A program made the position numbers and the translations under genes. Under the pieces are notes generated by a model. That model did not search any database. It worked only from the letters and a program-made list of their open reading frames with translations, and was not told the DNA's origin. DNA of 33,577 nt from Chryseobacterium sp. FP211-J200 (GTDB lineage: Bacteria > Bacteroidota > Bacteroidia > Flavobacteriales > Weeksellaceae), in assembly GCF_001643375.1 (NCBI RefSeq), contig NZ_LSHB01000026.1:1-33577 (forward strand), written 5' to 3'. Shown here piece by piece: positions 16,339 through 24,177 of this stretch; position 1 is the stretch's first letter, and every line of letters begins with the position of its first letter.

Positions 16339-16380
16339 TTAAATTATTGTTAATTAATAATATTTACAGTCGAATTATTT

Positions 16381-16494
16381 GCAGCCCGGCTTGAGCGGAA
16401 ATCCTTTTTTGTTGCTGGAAAAGCTTAGGCAAAAAAGATTGACTTCGTCGAACCACTTTGTTAGGTTTGGGAGCGGAAGACGGAAATTGCTGCC
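16381..16494. repeat. Interspersed repeat, second member of the 6.3-kb family
   Basis: Starts GCAGCCCGGCTTGAGCGGAA and ends in GCTGCC. The core GGAAATCCTTTTTT followed later by AAAAAAGATT is shared with 6334-6429. Outer arms GCAGC (16381-16385) and GCTGC (16489-16493) can pair, and inner arms AATCCTTTTTTG and CAAAAAAGATT can pair. It lies in the 301-nt gap between divergent S9-peptidase and type IX cargo genes; the rest of that gap holds no gene. Confidence 0.6.
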
Positions 16495-16604
16495 CAAAAT
16501 TAATAAAAAAAGATTCTATACTGCCAAAAGCAATTATTAAAATGAACATTTGAATTTTTAGACTTGATTTCTATAAATACAAATCAAGCTACTAAATTAT
16601 TATG

Positions 16605-16612
16605 TAAATTTG
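16605..16612 (+). promoter_or_regulatory. -7 box TAAATTTG for the type IX cargo gene
   Basis: Perfect TAnnTTTG 27 nt before the ATG at 16640. I see no clear TTG at the -33 position. Confidence 0.45.
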
Positions 16613-16639
16613 GGTTTAACTCTTTAAAACTAATGTTCC

Positions 16640-17251
16640 ATGAAAAAAATTCTACTATTTTCTTTGATGATAATTGTTCAATTAGCATCTAGCCAAACTG
16701 CGAAAACAGCTTATTTCAAACCACCTTCCAATTGGATCTCTGCTTGTGTGTGGCCCATTGTGATAGATCCACCTTCCACGGTTGATTTTTTTACACCACC
16801 GGCAATGACAGCTACTTGCGAAGGCTGGTACAAGTACAGCACTATTTTTAACAAGGCTGAATTTACCTTTAACAATTGTTTGTATGTTTATGGAGCTCCT
16901 GCTCATCCGGATTATATCTCTGTTTCTATTATTACGGAAGACACGATCTTCTATGATTTTTCAGTAGGTCCAATTTCCAATCCGCCCGCATGCCTTTTAG
17001 CAGTGAATGATCCGGCAAAAAAAGTGGCAGTTGTCAAGATCTTTCCAAATCCGGTTCAGGATCATGTGAATATAGAATCTGATAAAAACTTCTTTGCGTA
17101 TGAAGTTCTGGATGAATCCGGTAAATTGATTCTTAACAAAGACTTCAGTGGAAGTAAAATCGATATTAGCCATTTGAAAACTGGTGTTTATTTCATCAAA
17201 TTGAAATCTCTAAGCAACGAAACCAATATTGTGAAATTTATTAAGAAATAA
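16640..17251 (+). CDS. Secreted protein with type IX sorting domain
   Basis: 203 residues. It has an N-terminal signal peptide (MKKILLFSLMIIVQLASSQ). The middle region of about 110 residues has four Cys (36, 60, 80 and 118) that may form disulfides. From ~132 there is a type A C-terminal domain: VVKIFPNPVQDHVNIES, a YEVLDESGKLI strand, ISHLKTGVYFIKL and a terminal NIVKFIKK. Such domains direct proteins through the type IX secretion system to the cell surface. The cargo part is not recognised. The type IX machinery itself is not in this window. Confidence 0.88.
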   Translation: MKKILLFSLMIIVQLASSQTAKTAYFKPPSNWISACVWPIVIDPPSTVDFFTPPAMTATCEGWYKYSTIFNKAEFTFNNCLYVYGAPAHPDYISVSIITEDTIFYDFSVGPISNPPACLLAVNDPAKKVAVVKIFPNPVQDHVNIESDKNFFAYEVLDESGKLILNKDFSGSKIDISHLKTGVYFIKLKSLSNETNIVKFIKK

Positions 17252-17274
17252 GTTTTATTATTGATTAAAATCCA

Positions 17275-17282
17275 TATATTTG
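17275..17282 (+). promoter_or_regulatory. -7 box TATATTTG for secG
   Basis: Perfect TAnnTTTG; the start would be near 17289, about 24 nt before the secG ATG. A TTG at 17261 is only 11 nt upstream, too near for the usual spacing. Confidence 0.4.
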
Positions 17283-17312
17283 CGCTTCAAAATTTATTAC
17301 TAAGACTATACT

Positions 17313-17654
17313 ATGAGCACAATATTTACGCTGTTTATGATCTTGATCATCATTGCTAGCATCCTATTAGTTATCATCATCATGGCTCAAAATCCAAAAG
17401 GAGGCGGACTTTCCGGAACTTTCGGTGGCGCATCTGCTGCAAACTTTGGCGTTCAGAGAACCAATGACTTCATGGAAAAAGCAACATGGACCTTGGGAGC
17501 AACAATCGTTGTTTTGATCTTGCTAAGCATCGTTCTTACAGGAAAACCTTCGCAAGTAGCGCCAACTATGCCAACACCTGTGAAATCTGAAGCACCGGTA
17601 CAGCAAGCTCCAGCTAGTACAGCTCCAGCAACGCAAGTTCCTGCAACTAAATAA
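17313..17654 (+). CDS. secG: Preprotein translocase subunit SecG
   Basis: 113-residue inner-membrane subunit of the SecYEG channel. Helix 1 is at about 3-24, the family loop QNPKGGGLSGTFGG at 26-39, and helix 2 at about 58-76. The last ~35 residues are a Pro/Ala/Thr/Val-rich tail (VAPTMPTPVKSEAPVQQAPA), longer than in E. coli but usual for Bacteroidetes. It is monocistronic with its own candidate -7 box and ends at a strong terminator. Confidence 0.92.
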   Translation: MSTIFTLFMILIIIASILLVIIIMAQNPKGGGLSGTFGGASAANFGVQRTNDFMEKATWTLGATIVVLILLSIVLTGKPSQVAPTMPTPVKSEAPVQQAPASTAPATQVPATK

Positions 17655-17674
17655 TAGAATACTTTCTAAACATA

Positions 17675-17707
17675 AAAAATCGCTTCCGTATATCGGAAGC
17701 GATTTTT
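17675..17707. terminator. Bidirectional terminator after secG
   Basis: AAAAATCGCTTCCG (17675-17688), loop TATAT, then CGGAAGCGATTTTT (17694-17707). The perfect stem with A and T flanks serves both secG and the convergent HD gene. Confidence 0.93.
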
Positions 17708-17722
17708 GTTTGTAATTAACTT

Positions 17723-18316
17723 TTAGTTTCTGATGACCTTGTTATCATCCAAACATTTTTCCATTAATGTTTGGAAGCAATCGCCCATATCACCGGAAGC
17801 TCTGCAAATGGCCGTTTCCAGCATAGATCTCACCTGTTTCTCCGTAACGCCGGCTTCTGTCCAACTTTTTGCCGACGTGTGTGCGTTGAGGATGAACGGC
17901 ATGATCCTATCGATGGCGCAAGCGAAGATCGCATCGGGTGTTTGCTCTTCCTCGAACTCGATCCAAAGGTTGTAGAATTCTGTTGACAGAGGTTCATCTA
18001 AAATTCCAAAGATCCTTTTTGCCGCAATTTTTTCACGCTCGAATTTGCCTTGCATTCCCACTTCATCAAACAGGAAAGTATCGCCGGCGTCAATCTCTAC
18101 CAGATCGTGGATGGACAACATTCTGATGACTCGCAACAAATTGATGTTCTGATTATCCTTGGCATATGGATAAAGGATTTGTGCTAAGACAATGATCTGC
18201 CAGCTGTGTTCCGCTGTATTTTCTCGTCTGGAATCGTCGGCGTTGTAATTTCTTCTGTTGACATTCTTCAAAGCATCGATTGCTAAGATGAAATCTATTT
18301 CTTTTTGGATCTTCAT
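17723..18316 (-). CDS. HD-domain hydrolase (YfbR-like)
   Basis: 197-residue cytosolic metal-dependent phosphohydrolase. The HD residues are H37 (ENTAEHSWQ), H70-D71 (SIHDLVEIDAGD) and D136 (CAIDRIMPF), with the second-shell EIDAGDT as in YfbR and YGK1-type enzymes. Related proteins hydrolyse deoxynucleoside 5'-monophosphates; the substrate here is inferred only from the family. The gene starts 3 nt after the preceding stop, the third gene of the pepE operon. Confidence 0.88.
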   Translation of the reverse strand: MKIQKEIDFILAIDALKNVNRRNYNADDSRRENTAEHSWQIIVLAQILYPYAKDNQNINLLRVIRMLSIHDLVEIDAGDTFLFDEVGMQGKFEREKIAAKRIFGILDEPLSTEFYNLWIEFEEEQTPDAIFACAIDRIMPFILNAHTSAKSWTEAGVTEKQVRSMLETAICRASGDMGDCFQTLMEKCLDDNKVIRN

Positions 18317-18319
18317 TAT

Positions 18320-19021
18320 TTAATCTTTATAATACTCGTCTAATTTATATTTTTTGGTTTTGATTACCCATTTGTTATTGATGAGATTTCGGGTGATCAC
18401 TTTCACGAATTCGCCGCCACCCGTTGCGTCCTCTTCCATTTCGTAAACTTTTTGAAGTCCTTTTTTCGGGATTACAGCATATTCTGTGGTGATGTGCCAG
18501 CAACAGCCAGATTTTGCAAAGGTGATGATCCGTTTTCTATCGTGATCCGTCTGGAACATGCCGAGGTTATCGTAGGCCAGGCTTGTCAATTCATCACTTG
18601 GGACAAATTGTTTTTTGGTCGAATGGTAGACATAGATGTCATACGAAGGTCCGCCATAACCGCTGTTGTTCCCATTGCGAATTGCAAGATCTTCTGACCC
18701 GTCGAAGTTGAAATCATCAAAGATCAAGGGACTTTGCTCGTTGTACAACTGAATGACGTTTACTGTGGGCTTCTGATCTTTGTCCAAAAATAAACTAAGG
18801 TCATCGGATTCGAAGGTTTGGAAAAGTTGGTTTGTTTTTTTGTCGATCAACTTCACAATTCCTTTTTCATTGCAGCTTTCGTCTTCACAAGACTGGACTG
18901 TGATGTGTGCATCGAAGCGTTCTGACCCGTCTTTGATCACGTAATTGACTTGAGCAAAATAAAGCTGACTGATTGTCATTAATAAAAATCCAATGTCCTT
19001 TTTCATATCAATTAATTTCAT
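18320..19021 (-). CDS. XAC2610-like secreted protein
   Basis: 233 residues with signal peptide MKKDIGFLLMTISQLYFAQ, which begins at residue 6. The mature part has the FDDFNFDGSEDLAIRNGNNS block (101-120) and GYGGPSYDIYVYHS, the layout of XAC2610-type repeat proteins, and several Cys (SCEDESC, SGCCWH). I know no function for this family. The first ATG at 19021 overlaps the pepE stop (ATGA), which fits translational coupling; the alternative ATG at 19006 gives the shorter, cleaner signal. It is the second gene of the operon. Confidence 0.75.
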   Translation of the reverse strand: MKLIDMKKDIGFLLMTISQLYFAQVNYVIKDGSERFDAHITVQSCEDESCNEKGIVKLIDKKTNQLFQTFESDDLSLFLDKDQKPTVNVIQLYNEQSPLIFDDFNFDGSEDLAIRNGNNSGYGGPSYDIYVYHSTKKQFVPSDELTSLAYDNLGMFQTDHDRKRIITFAKSGCCWHITTEYAVIPKKGLQKVYEMEEDATGGGEFVKVITRNLINNKWVIKTKKYKLDEYYKD

Positions 19022-19710
19022 AATTCGGTTCCGGGATCTACCTCGTAAGGATCTTTTCCTTTTTCGAATATTCTAGTGAGTTCTGTGCCTTCTGTTGTGA
19101 CTCTGTTCCCAATTCTTCTGATCCAGTTGCCTTCTCTTAGCCCAACGACTTTGATGTCATTCTGGGTCAGGAATTCTTTGATCCTGGTTTCTCTTGTTTC
19201 TCCGTTGTGTTTGATCTCGGGATTTGGGTCGAGGTAATGTGGATTGATATTGAACGGAACCAGTTCCATGCAATCGAAGCTTGGTGGATAGACGATGGGC
19301 ATATCGTTGGTGGTTTTCATATTGACGCCGCCAATGTTGCTGCCTGCACTGCAACCGAGATATGGTTTTTCAGATTCTATATTTTCCTTCAAAACTTTCA
19401 TTAATCCTAATTCGTGTAAAGTCTTTACTAATAGAAAAGTGTTTCCACCGCCGGTGAAGAATCCTTGGGCAGAATTGACGGCTTCCACTTTATCCTCGAA
19501 CTCGTGGAGGCCTTTGATGTTGATATTGATTGATGAAAAAAAGTCTTTTGCTTTCTGGGTATAATCTTCATGAGACATTCCGCCTGGTCTAGCGAATGGA
19601 ATGAAAATGATCTCTGTGATACCTTCATAAAGTTTGATGAGTTCCGGTTTGAGGTATTCCAGATATTGTTCGCCGAAGAGTGTGGATGTGGATGCGAGGA
19701 TGATGTTCAT
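19018..19710 (-). CDS. pepE: Alpha-aspartyl dipeptidase (peptidase E)
   Basis: 230-residue cytosolic serine peptidase of family S51, which hydrolyses Asp-X dipeptides. The nucleophile is S121 in LGCSAGSNIGG, with H158 (NINPHYLDPN) and D136, equivalent in spacing to S120/H157/D135 of Salmonella PepE as I recall it. A GGGNT loop lies at 87-91. The gene heads an operon with the XAC2610-like and HD genes. Its start codon lies 1 nt after an 11-copy heptamer array that fills the leader, so expression might vary with copy number. Confidence 0.93.
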   Translation of the reverse strand: MNIILASTSTLFGEQYLEYLKPELIKLYEGITEIIFIPFARPGGMSHEDYTQKAKDFFSSININIKGLHEFEDKVEAVNSAQGFFTGGGNTFLLVKTLHELGLMKVLKENIESEKPYLGCSAGSNIGGVNMKTTNDMPIVYPPSFDCMELVPFNINPHYLDPNPEIKHNGETRETRIKEFLTQNDIKVVGLREGNWIRRIGNRVTTEGTELTRIFEKGKDPYEVDPGTEL

Positions 19711-19711
19711 A

Positions 19712-19788
19712 TTGATAGTTGATAGTTGATAGTTGATAGTTGATAGTTGATAGTTGATAGTTGATAGTTGATAGTTGATAGTTGATAG
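19712..19788. repeat. Perfect heptamer array TTGATAG x 11
   Basis: Eleven exact copies (77 nt) of TTGATAG. In the sense of pepE it is CTATCAA repeated up to 1 nt before the ATG, taking the place of a normal leader and ribosome site. Perfect short tandem repeats of this kind are prone to slippage. Confidence 0.97.
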
Positions 19789-19865
19789 TTCAAATTTCGG
19801 GAAATGTTTTATTATGGCGGTAGAAAATACTTTGAAGTTTCTGTAATTTATCTTCCGGGTGCAAG

Positions 19866-20096
19866 AATATTGTTTCAGGATGCAATAATATAAGTTACGG
19901 ATGGTCGAATATAAGTTACGGATACAAGAATATAAGTTACGGGTGCAAGAATATAACTTACAGGTGCTCGAATATAACTTACAGGTGCTCGAATATAAGT
20001 TACAGGTGCTCCAATATAAGTTACAGGTGCTCCAATATAACTTACAGGTGTGAGAATATTAATTGCAGTAGGTCTAATATCAATTGGGAACAAATT
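19866..20096. repeat. 21-nt tandem array 2, ten to eleven units
   Basis: Units of exactly 21 nt, each starting AATAT. Units 2-9 read AATATAASTTACRGG, then a TGC-like stretch and a variable end; units 1, 10 and 11 are diverged. Two pairs of neighbours (units 5 and 6, 7 and 8) are identical. The minus-strand open frame (APVTYIX heptapeptides) has no leader and is judged non-coding. It lies 77 nt past the heptamer array. Confidence 0.85.
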
Positions 20097-20100
20097 CCTG

Positions 20101-20126
20101 TTATTAACAGGTCGCACCTACGGTGC
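20101..20126. repeat. REP-like hairpin, copy 2
   Basis: TTATTAACAG, 3 nt, then GCACC-TAC-GGTGC (20114-20126). Same head and spacing as 5742-5767 with the third stem pair changed in both arms, so the hairpin is kept. Confidence 0.7.
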
Positions 20127-20162
20127 TTTGCATTTTTGCTTGGTATTTTCTATTGACAGTGC

Positions 20163-20275
20163 GCCGCTCTGCGGCTTTGCATTGCTAGAATATAGTGTAA
20201 TTCAATTGCAGGGAAAATGCTACCTATCCAATTGTTTTGCTCGGCCATATTTTTTTAGCAGTCGCCAATCTGCTA
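20163..20275. repeat. Further REP-like hairpins
   Basis: GCCGC-TCT-GCGGC (20163-20175) is followed by TTTGCATT, which also follows the 20114 hairpin. A fourth stem, TAGCAG/CTGCTA (20256-20275, 8-nt loop), ends the block. No gene is seen between 20097 and 20310. Confidence 0.55.
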
Positions 20276-20310
20276 ATTTATGTTATGATCTGTTATAAGA
20301 TTAAAAACAA

Positions 20311-20337
20311 AAAAAAGCCCGCAGTGAATTGCGGGCT
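20311..20337 (-). terminator. Terminator of the TonB receptor/lipoprotein operon
   Basis: AGCCCGC (20316-20322) pairs with GCGGGCT (20331-20337) and on the minus strand is followed by a long T tract. Confidence 0.9.
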
Positions 20338-20372
20338 CAAATAAATTTGATTTGATATGAAGAAAAAAGAAA

Positions 20373-21542
20373 TTATAATCCTGCCCAGCCAGAAGCCCAA
20401 GTTGGTGTTGCTGTACCGTTTCCAGCACCATTAGCTGAAGAGTCTTCTGTAAATGTGTTTGCCAATAATGTAGCAGCAGCACTTCCAGCAGTTGCTTTAA
20501 CAGATGCTTTTGTAGTTACATTATCAAATTTCACTTTGGTGATCTTGTTAGCTCCATTGAAGTAAGCAACAGACTGATCGTGCTCTACGTTGATACCTGT
20601 CTTCCAGCTAGACAATACAACATTATCAATAGTGGCGTGAGTACCTTCTCTTAATTTCAAAGCATCAGACTCTCCACTTTCTGCACCGATGAATGTTGCA
20701 TTTTTGATGGTTGGGTTCGATCTTGGATTTGCATCTCTGTTGTTTGAGTTGTTATCTGCTTCGATACCTCTATTTCCAACACCGTTTGCTCTTCTTTTTG
20801 TGTAAACGTTTGTTGCAGTTCCGTTCCAACCTTCTGTCCAGTCAAAAGCATCATCTTCGTTTCCAAAAGACACGATGTTTGATACGTTCACTGTTCCTCC
20901 GAAGAATTCTATACCATCATCTGAACCGTTTACCATAGAAACGTTGTCTATTTTTGTACCGTTACCAACTCCGAAAAGAGAAAGTCCGTTGAATTCTTTT
21001 TCCCCTGTGAAGATAGCTCCAGCGTACTCGATCCTTACAAATGTCAATGATCCTGAGTTATCATTTGCAACAGTTCCACCGTAGGTCGCATTACCAACTT
21101 CTGAAGTTGCCGTAGTTCCTTTGTTGATAGGTGCTCTACCACAAAGTACTACACCACCCCAGCTTCCTGGAGTTGCAGCAGGAGATGTGAAAACTACTGG
21201 TGAAGTAGCTGTACCGTTTGCAAAGATCTGACCACCTTGCTCAACTACTACAAAAGCAGATGTACCACCAGAAGCTTCTAATTTTGTCCCAGCAGGGATC
21301 ACCAATTTCCCACCATCACGTACGATAACAGAACCAGTGATCTTATAAACTTTAGTAGCGTCAAGTGTTACAGTTTCTCCAGATTTTACTTCACCTTTGA
21401 AATCGTTTGGATTGGAAGCGATACCTGTAGGAGATACAACAGGGATATCATCATCGTCGCTATCACTACAAGCTACAAATGTTACTGCTGTTGTTGAAAT
21501 AATGAACGCTGCTGCTAATAATTTTAAATAAGACTTTTTCAT
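20373..21542 (-). CDS. Beta-helix-like surface lipoprotein
   Basis: 389 residues. Lipoprotein signal MKKSYLKLLAAAFIISTTAVTFVAC with lipid C25, followed by SDSDDDD, close to the acidic surface-export signals reported for Bacteroidetes. The rest contains repeating short strands and Gly/Asn turns (IDNVSMVNGSDDGIEFFGGTVNVSNIVSFGNEDDAFDW) that fit a right-handed beta helix. An N-terminal block, VKSGETVTLDATKVYKITGSV, resembles pectin-lyase-like entries. No active site is evident, so binding rather than cleavage is possible. It starts 40 nt after the TonB receptor and shares its terminator, which suggests a receptor-lipoprotein pair without a SusD-type protein. Confidence 0.8.
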   Translation of the reverse strand: MKKSYLKLLAAAFIISTTAVTFVACSDSDDDDIPVVSPTGIASNPNDFKGEVKSGETVTLDATKVYKITGSVIVRDGGKLVIPAGTKLEASGGTSAFVVVEQGGQIFANGTATSPVVFTSPAATPGSWGGVVLCGRAPINKGTTATSEVGNATYGGTVANDNSGSLTFVRIEYAGAIFTGEKEFNGLSLFGVGNGTKIDNVSMVNGSDDGIEFFGGTVNVSNIVSFGNEDDAFDWTEGWNGTATNVYTKRRANGVGNRGIEADNNSNNRDANPRSNPTIKNATFIGAESGESDALKLREGTHATIDNVVLSSWKTGINVEHDQSVAYFNGANKITKVKFDNVTTKASVKATAGSAAATLLANTFTEDSSANGAGNGTATPTWASGWAGL

Positions 21543-21582
21543 TTTTTTTGATTTATTTATTATAATTTATTTTTTTTATTCT

Positions 21583-24177
21583 TTAAAATTCGTACGAGAA
21601 ACCTACGCCGTAATTCATTCCTTTTTTGAAGCTTCTTACCGTCACATCACCGTTATCGTTGGCCTGGACTCTTTTATAATCTGGGTTTATGAGGTTTCTA
21701 CCAGTAAATGATATTCCTAATCCGCTAGCAAACTTCAGTTTTAGGATGGCATCCAAAGTATTGATCGATTTGTCCACAATATTTCCTTTGGTCTGATATC
21801 CCAATGCATAGATGTTGTCTGAGATGTAGGAATAAGAAAGTACAAAATCGAATGCGTTCTTTTCGCCCCATTTTTGTTCCCAACCTAAGTTCACGTTAGC
21901 AAGGAAATCTGATGCACCCTGCATCTTGTCTTTATCTTTGATAAAATCTACAGAAACCCTTGAGTTTGGATTTTCCGCCACTACTTTATCATTGTTCAGA
22001 TCCTGCTGAGAATTGATGTATGATGCATTAAGGAATGTATAGAATCGAGTATTGCTTACTTGATAAAGATCCTTTCTCACTTCTGCTTCTACTCCGAAAA
22101 CCCTTCCGCTGTCTCCTGTATTAACGAAAGAAACCGAGTTGGATGAAGAGTTGACCGTTACTCTGGCAATCGGGTCGATGATATACTTCCCAAAAGCTGT
22201 TACAGAAATCACCTCACTCCTATTCGGGAACCATTCCCATTTAAGATCCACATTGTAATTGTCCGCAGGATTCAAATCCACGTTTCCGAAGCTTAATTCA
22301 TCTATTTCTTCATATTCGTACGGAGCAAGCTCTATCAAAAGTGGTGTGGTGTATGTTTTGGAAGCAGAGAACCTTAGATTATTCTTATCGTTCACAGCAT
22401 ACTTTAGATTAAGTGATGGAAGTAGTTTTGAATAATTTTTATTGATGATCCCACCATTCGAGAAGATTGCAGTCATGTAGGTGATCTCCTGATCCAGGTT
22501 ATCATAACGAAGACCTAACTGTCCTGTAAACTTATCATTAAACTTGTACTCTATGTTCGCATAACCTGCGTTGTTGAACAATTTGGACTGGTAATATTGT
22601 GGTTTTAAAGCCTGCTGAGGATCTTTGATATCACCCCAAAATGTTGAGATCTGAAAGAGATTTCCTGTAGTGTAATTATTCAAATTAAAGAATCCATCGT
22701 AGTTTTGCGGATCCAAATAGTAGTTCCCCTGCGGCTGAAGAATCCTGAAGTTGTACTGATACGCTCGGAAATCGCTGTCCTTCATTCTTCCGCTATAGCC
22801 TAAAGTCACTTTTAGGTCATCTGAAAAATTATAATCAGCATGAAGGTCACCCACGTAATCGTTTTCTATCAACTTATCGAAATATCTTTGGTTTGCACCA
22901 GGATTACTATTAGCGAAATAGTTATTTCCAGTTTCTGTATTGAACACAGAGATATTCTGCTGTCTATCTGGTCTTCTGCTGTCCAACCTGTTGTAACCAA
23001 TATTCCAAACAATCTTCAAAGGATCAGACAATTTATGCTCACCACGAAGCTGATTGATGAAAAGGTCATTGGTCTTGTACAAAGCTCTTCTCAGATTTGC
23101 AACCTCGATCCTCTCTTGATTTTCATTCAGAAGTTCGTTTACATCACGGATGTATCCGCTGTAATTCCCAAGTTTCTGCTCGGTCGTGTGGATGTAATTA
23201 GAACTGTAATTGATGGAATGATTAGGATTGATCCTGTAGTTGACATTCAATAGACCAGTCGTATTTGTGAGGTATCTGTATTCTTGTCCGTAAAGGTCTT
23301 TCAGTGCAGAACCTGTGTTGTTGTAAGATGAACCAATGTTGCCTTCTACGAAAGAATAATCGTTATCAAAAGATCCGTATCCGAAGATACTTAGTCTGCC
23401 TTGACTTCCGATTTTAAAATTAGTTCCGAAATCAACTCCTAGATTAGAATTGATCGGCGTCAATCTTTCCTTGTTGTTCCAAGATGTAGAGAATGCATAA
23501 CCTTGTGTTGCCACGCGAGCGTTGGAAGGTCTGTTGACCTGCTTGAATCCGAAATAATCCGGACCATCCTGAAGATAAAAATTATTTTTGCGGATTGCAT
23601 TTGTATTGACAGAAGACCCTAAATTGACTTTAAAATATGGTTTTCCTGTATATACTTTGGTAACGATATCGACATTAGCTCCAGACATATCACCCCAAAG
23701 TTTTGGCTGATACACTTTTTCCAGACCTACAAAATCTATCATATCTGTTTTGATGATGGATAGGTCAAGATTCTTGTACATTGGATCGTTGGATGGGATG
23801 GGAAGACCGTTAATCGTTGTGGAGTTGTTTCGATCTCCAAGTCCACGGATGAAAATTTGTCCGCTACCTTCTTGTTTTTGAGAACCTGTTGCTTTCGTAA
23901 CTGCTACAGAAACATCACCGATACCTTGCTTTTCGAGCTGCACAGAGCCGACTCTTTCAATGACTTCTACTGCTTTTTTCTGAGCGGTGATGATATTAGA
24001 TTCACTACCTTTTTTCGTATTCCCGATGATCTTCACCTCATCGATCTTCTTCTCGCCTTTCAGCGTATCGGTTGTAGTTTGTGCCAACAACATGGTGGTT
24101 GACATACAAAGAAACAAAGCACTGATGCTTATTGTTTTTGCTTTCATTTTTTGATTTCCTTTTTTCTTCGTTGCCAA
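21583..24177 (-). CDS. TonB-dependent outer-membrane receptor
   Basis: 864-residue outer-membrane transporter driven by TonB. A signal peptide follows (MKAKTISISALFLCMSTTMLLAQ) if translation starts at the second ATG, 24147; the first ATG at 24177 adds ten basic residues. The plug domain is at about 60-200 (QIFIRGLGDRNNSTTINGLP, then GANVDIVTK), and the beta barrel runs to the C-terminal aromatic end GVGFSYEF. There is no carboxypeptidase-like N-terminal domain, unlike SusC. The substrate is unknown. The beta-helix lipoprotein follows in the same operon. Confidence 0.93.
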   Translation of the reverse strand: MATKKKGNQKMKAKTISISALFLCMSTTMLLAQTTTDTLKGEKKIDEVKIIGNTKKGSESNIITAQKKAVEVIERVGSVQLEKQGIGDVSVAVTKATGSQKQEGSGQIFIRGLGDRNNSTTINGLPIPSNDPMYKNLDLSIIKTDMIDFVGLEKVYQPKLWGDMSGANVDIVTKVYTGKPYFKVNLGSSVNTNAIRKNNFYLQDGPDYFGFKQVNRPSNARVATQGYAFSTSWNNKERLTPINSNLGVDFGTNFKIGSQGRLSIFGYGSFDNDYSFVEGNIGSSYNNTGSALKDLYGQEYRYLTNTTGLLNVNYRINPNHSINYSSNYIHTTEQKLGNYSGYIRDVNELLNENQERIEVANLRRALYKTNDLFINQLRGEHKLSDPLKIVWNIGYNRLDSRRPDRQQNISVFNTETGNNYFANSNPGANQRYFDKLIENDYVGDLHADYNFSDDLKVTLGYSGRMKDSDFRAYQYNFRILQPQGNYYLDPQNYDGFFNLNNYTTGNLFQISTFWGDIKDPQQALKPQYYQSKLFNNAGYANIEYKFNDKFTGQLGLRYDNLDQEITYMTAIFSNGGIINKNYSKLLPSLNLKYAVNDKNNLRFSASKTYTTPLLIELAPYEYEEIDELSFGNVDLNPADNYNVDLKWEWFPNRSEVISVTAFGKYIIDPIARVTVNSSSNSVSFVNTGDSGRVFGVEAEVRKDLYQVSNTRFYTFLNASYINSQQDLNNDKVVAENPNSRVSVDFIKDKDKMQGASDFLANVNLGWEQKWGEKNAFDFVLSYSYISDNIYALGYQTKGNIVDKSINTLDAILKLKFASGLGISFTGRNLINPDYKRVQANDNGDVTVRSFKKGMNYGVGFSYEF

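Noticed and set aside
5898-20096. CRISPR arrays at the two 21-nt repeats
   Set aside because: Unit length 21 nt with 5-9 nt variable parts is far below CRISPR sizes, and no cas gene is present.
19875-20117. 80-codon minus-strand frame over 21-nt array 2
   Set aside because: Same reason: periodic heptapeptides from a non-coding tandem repeat, with no start signal.
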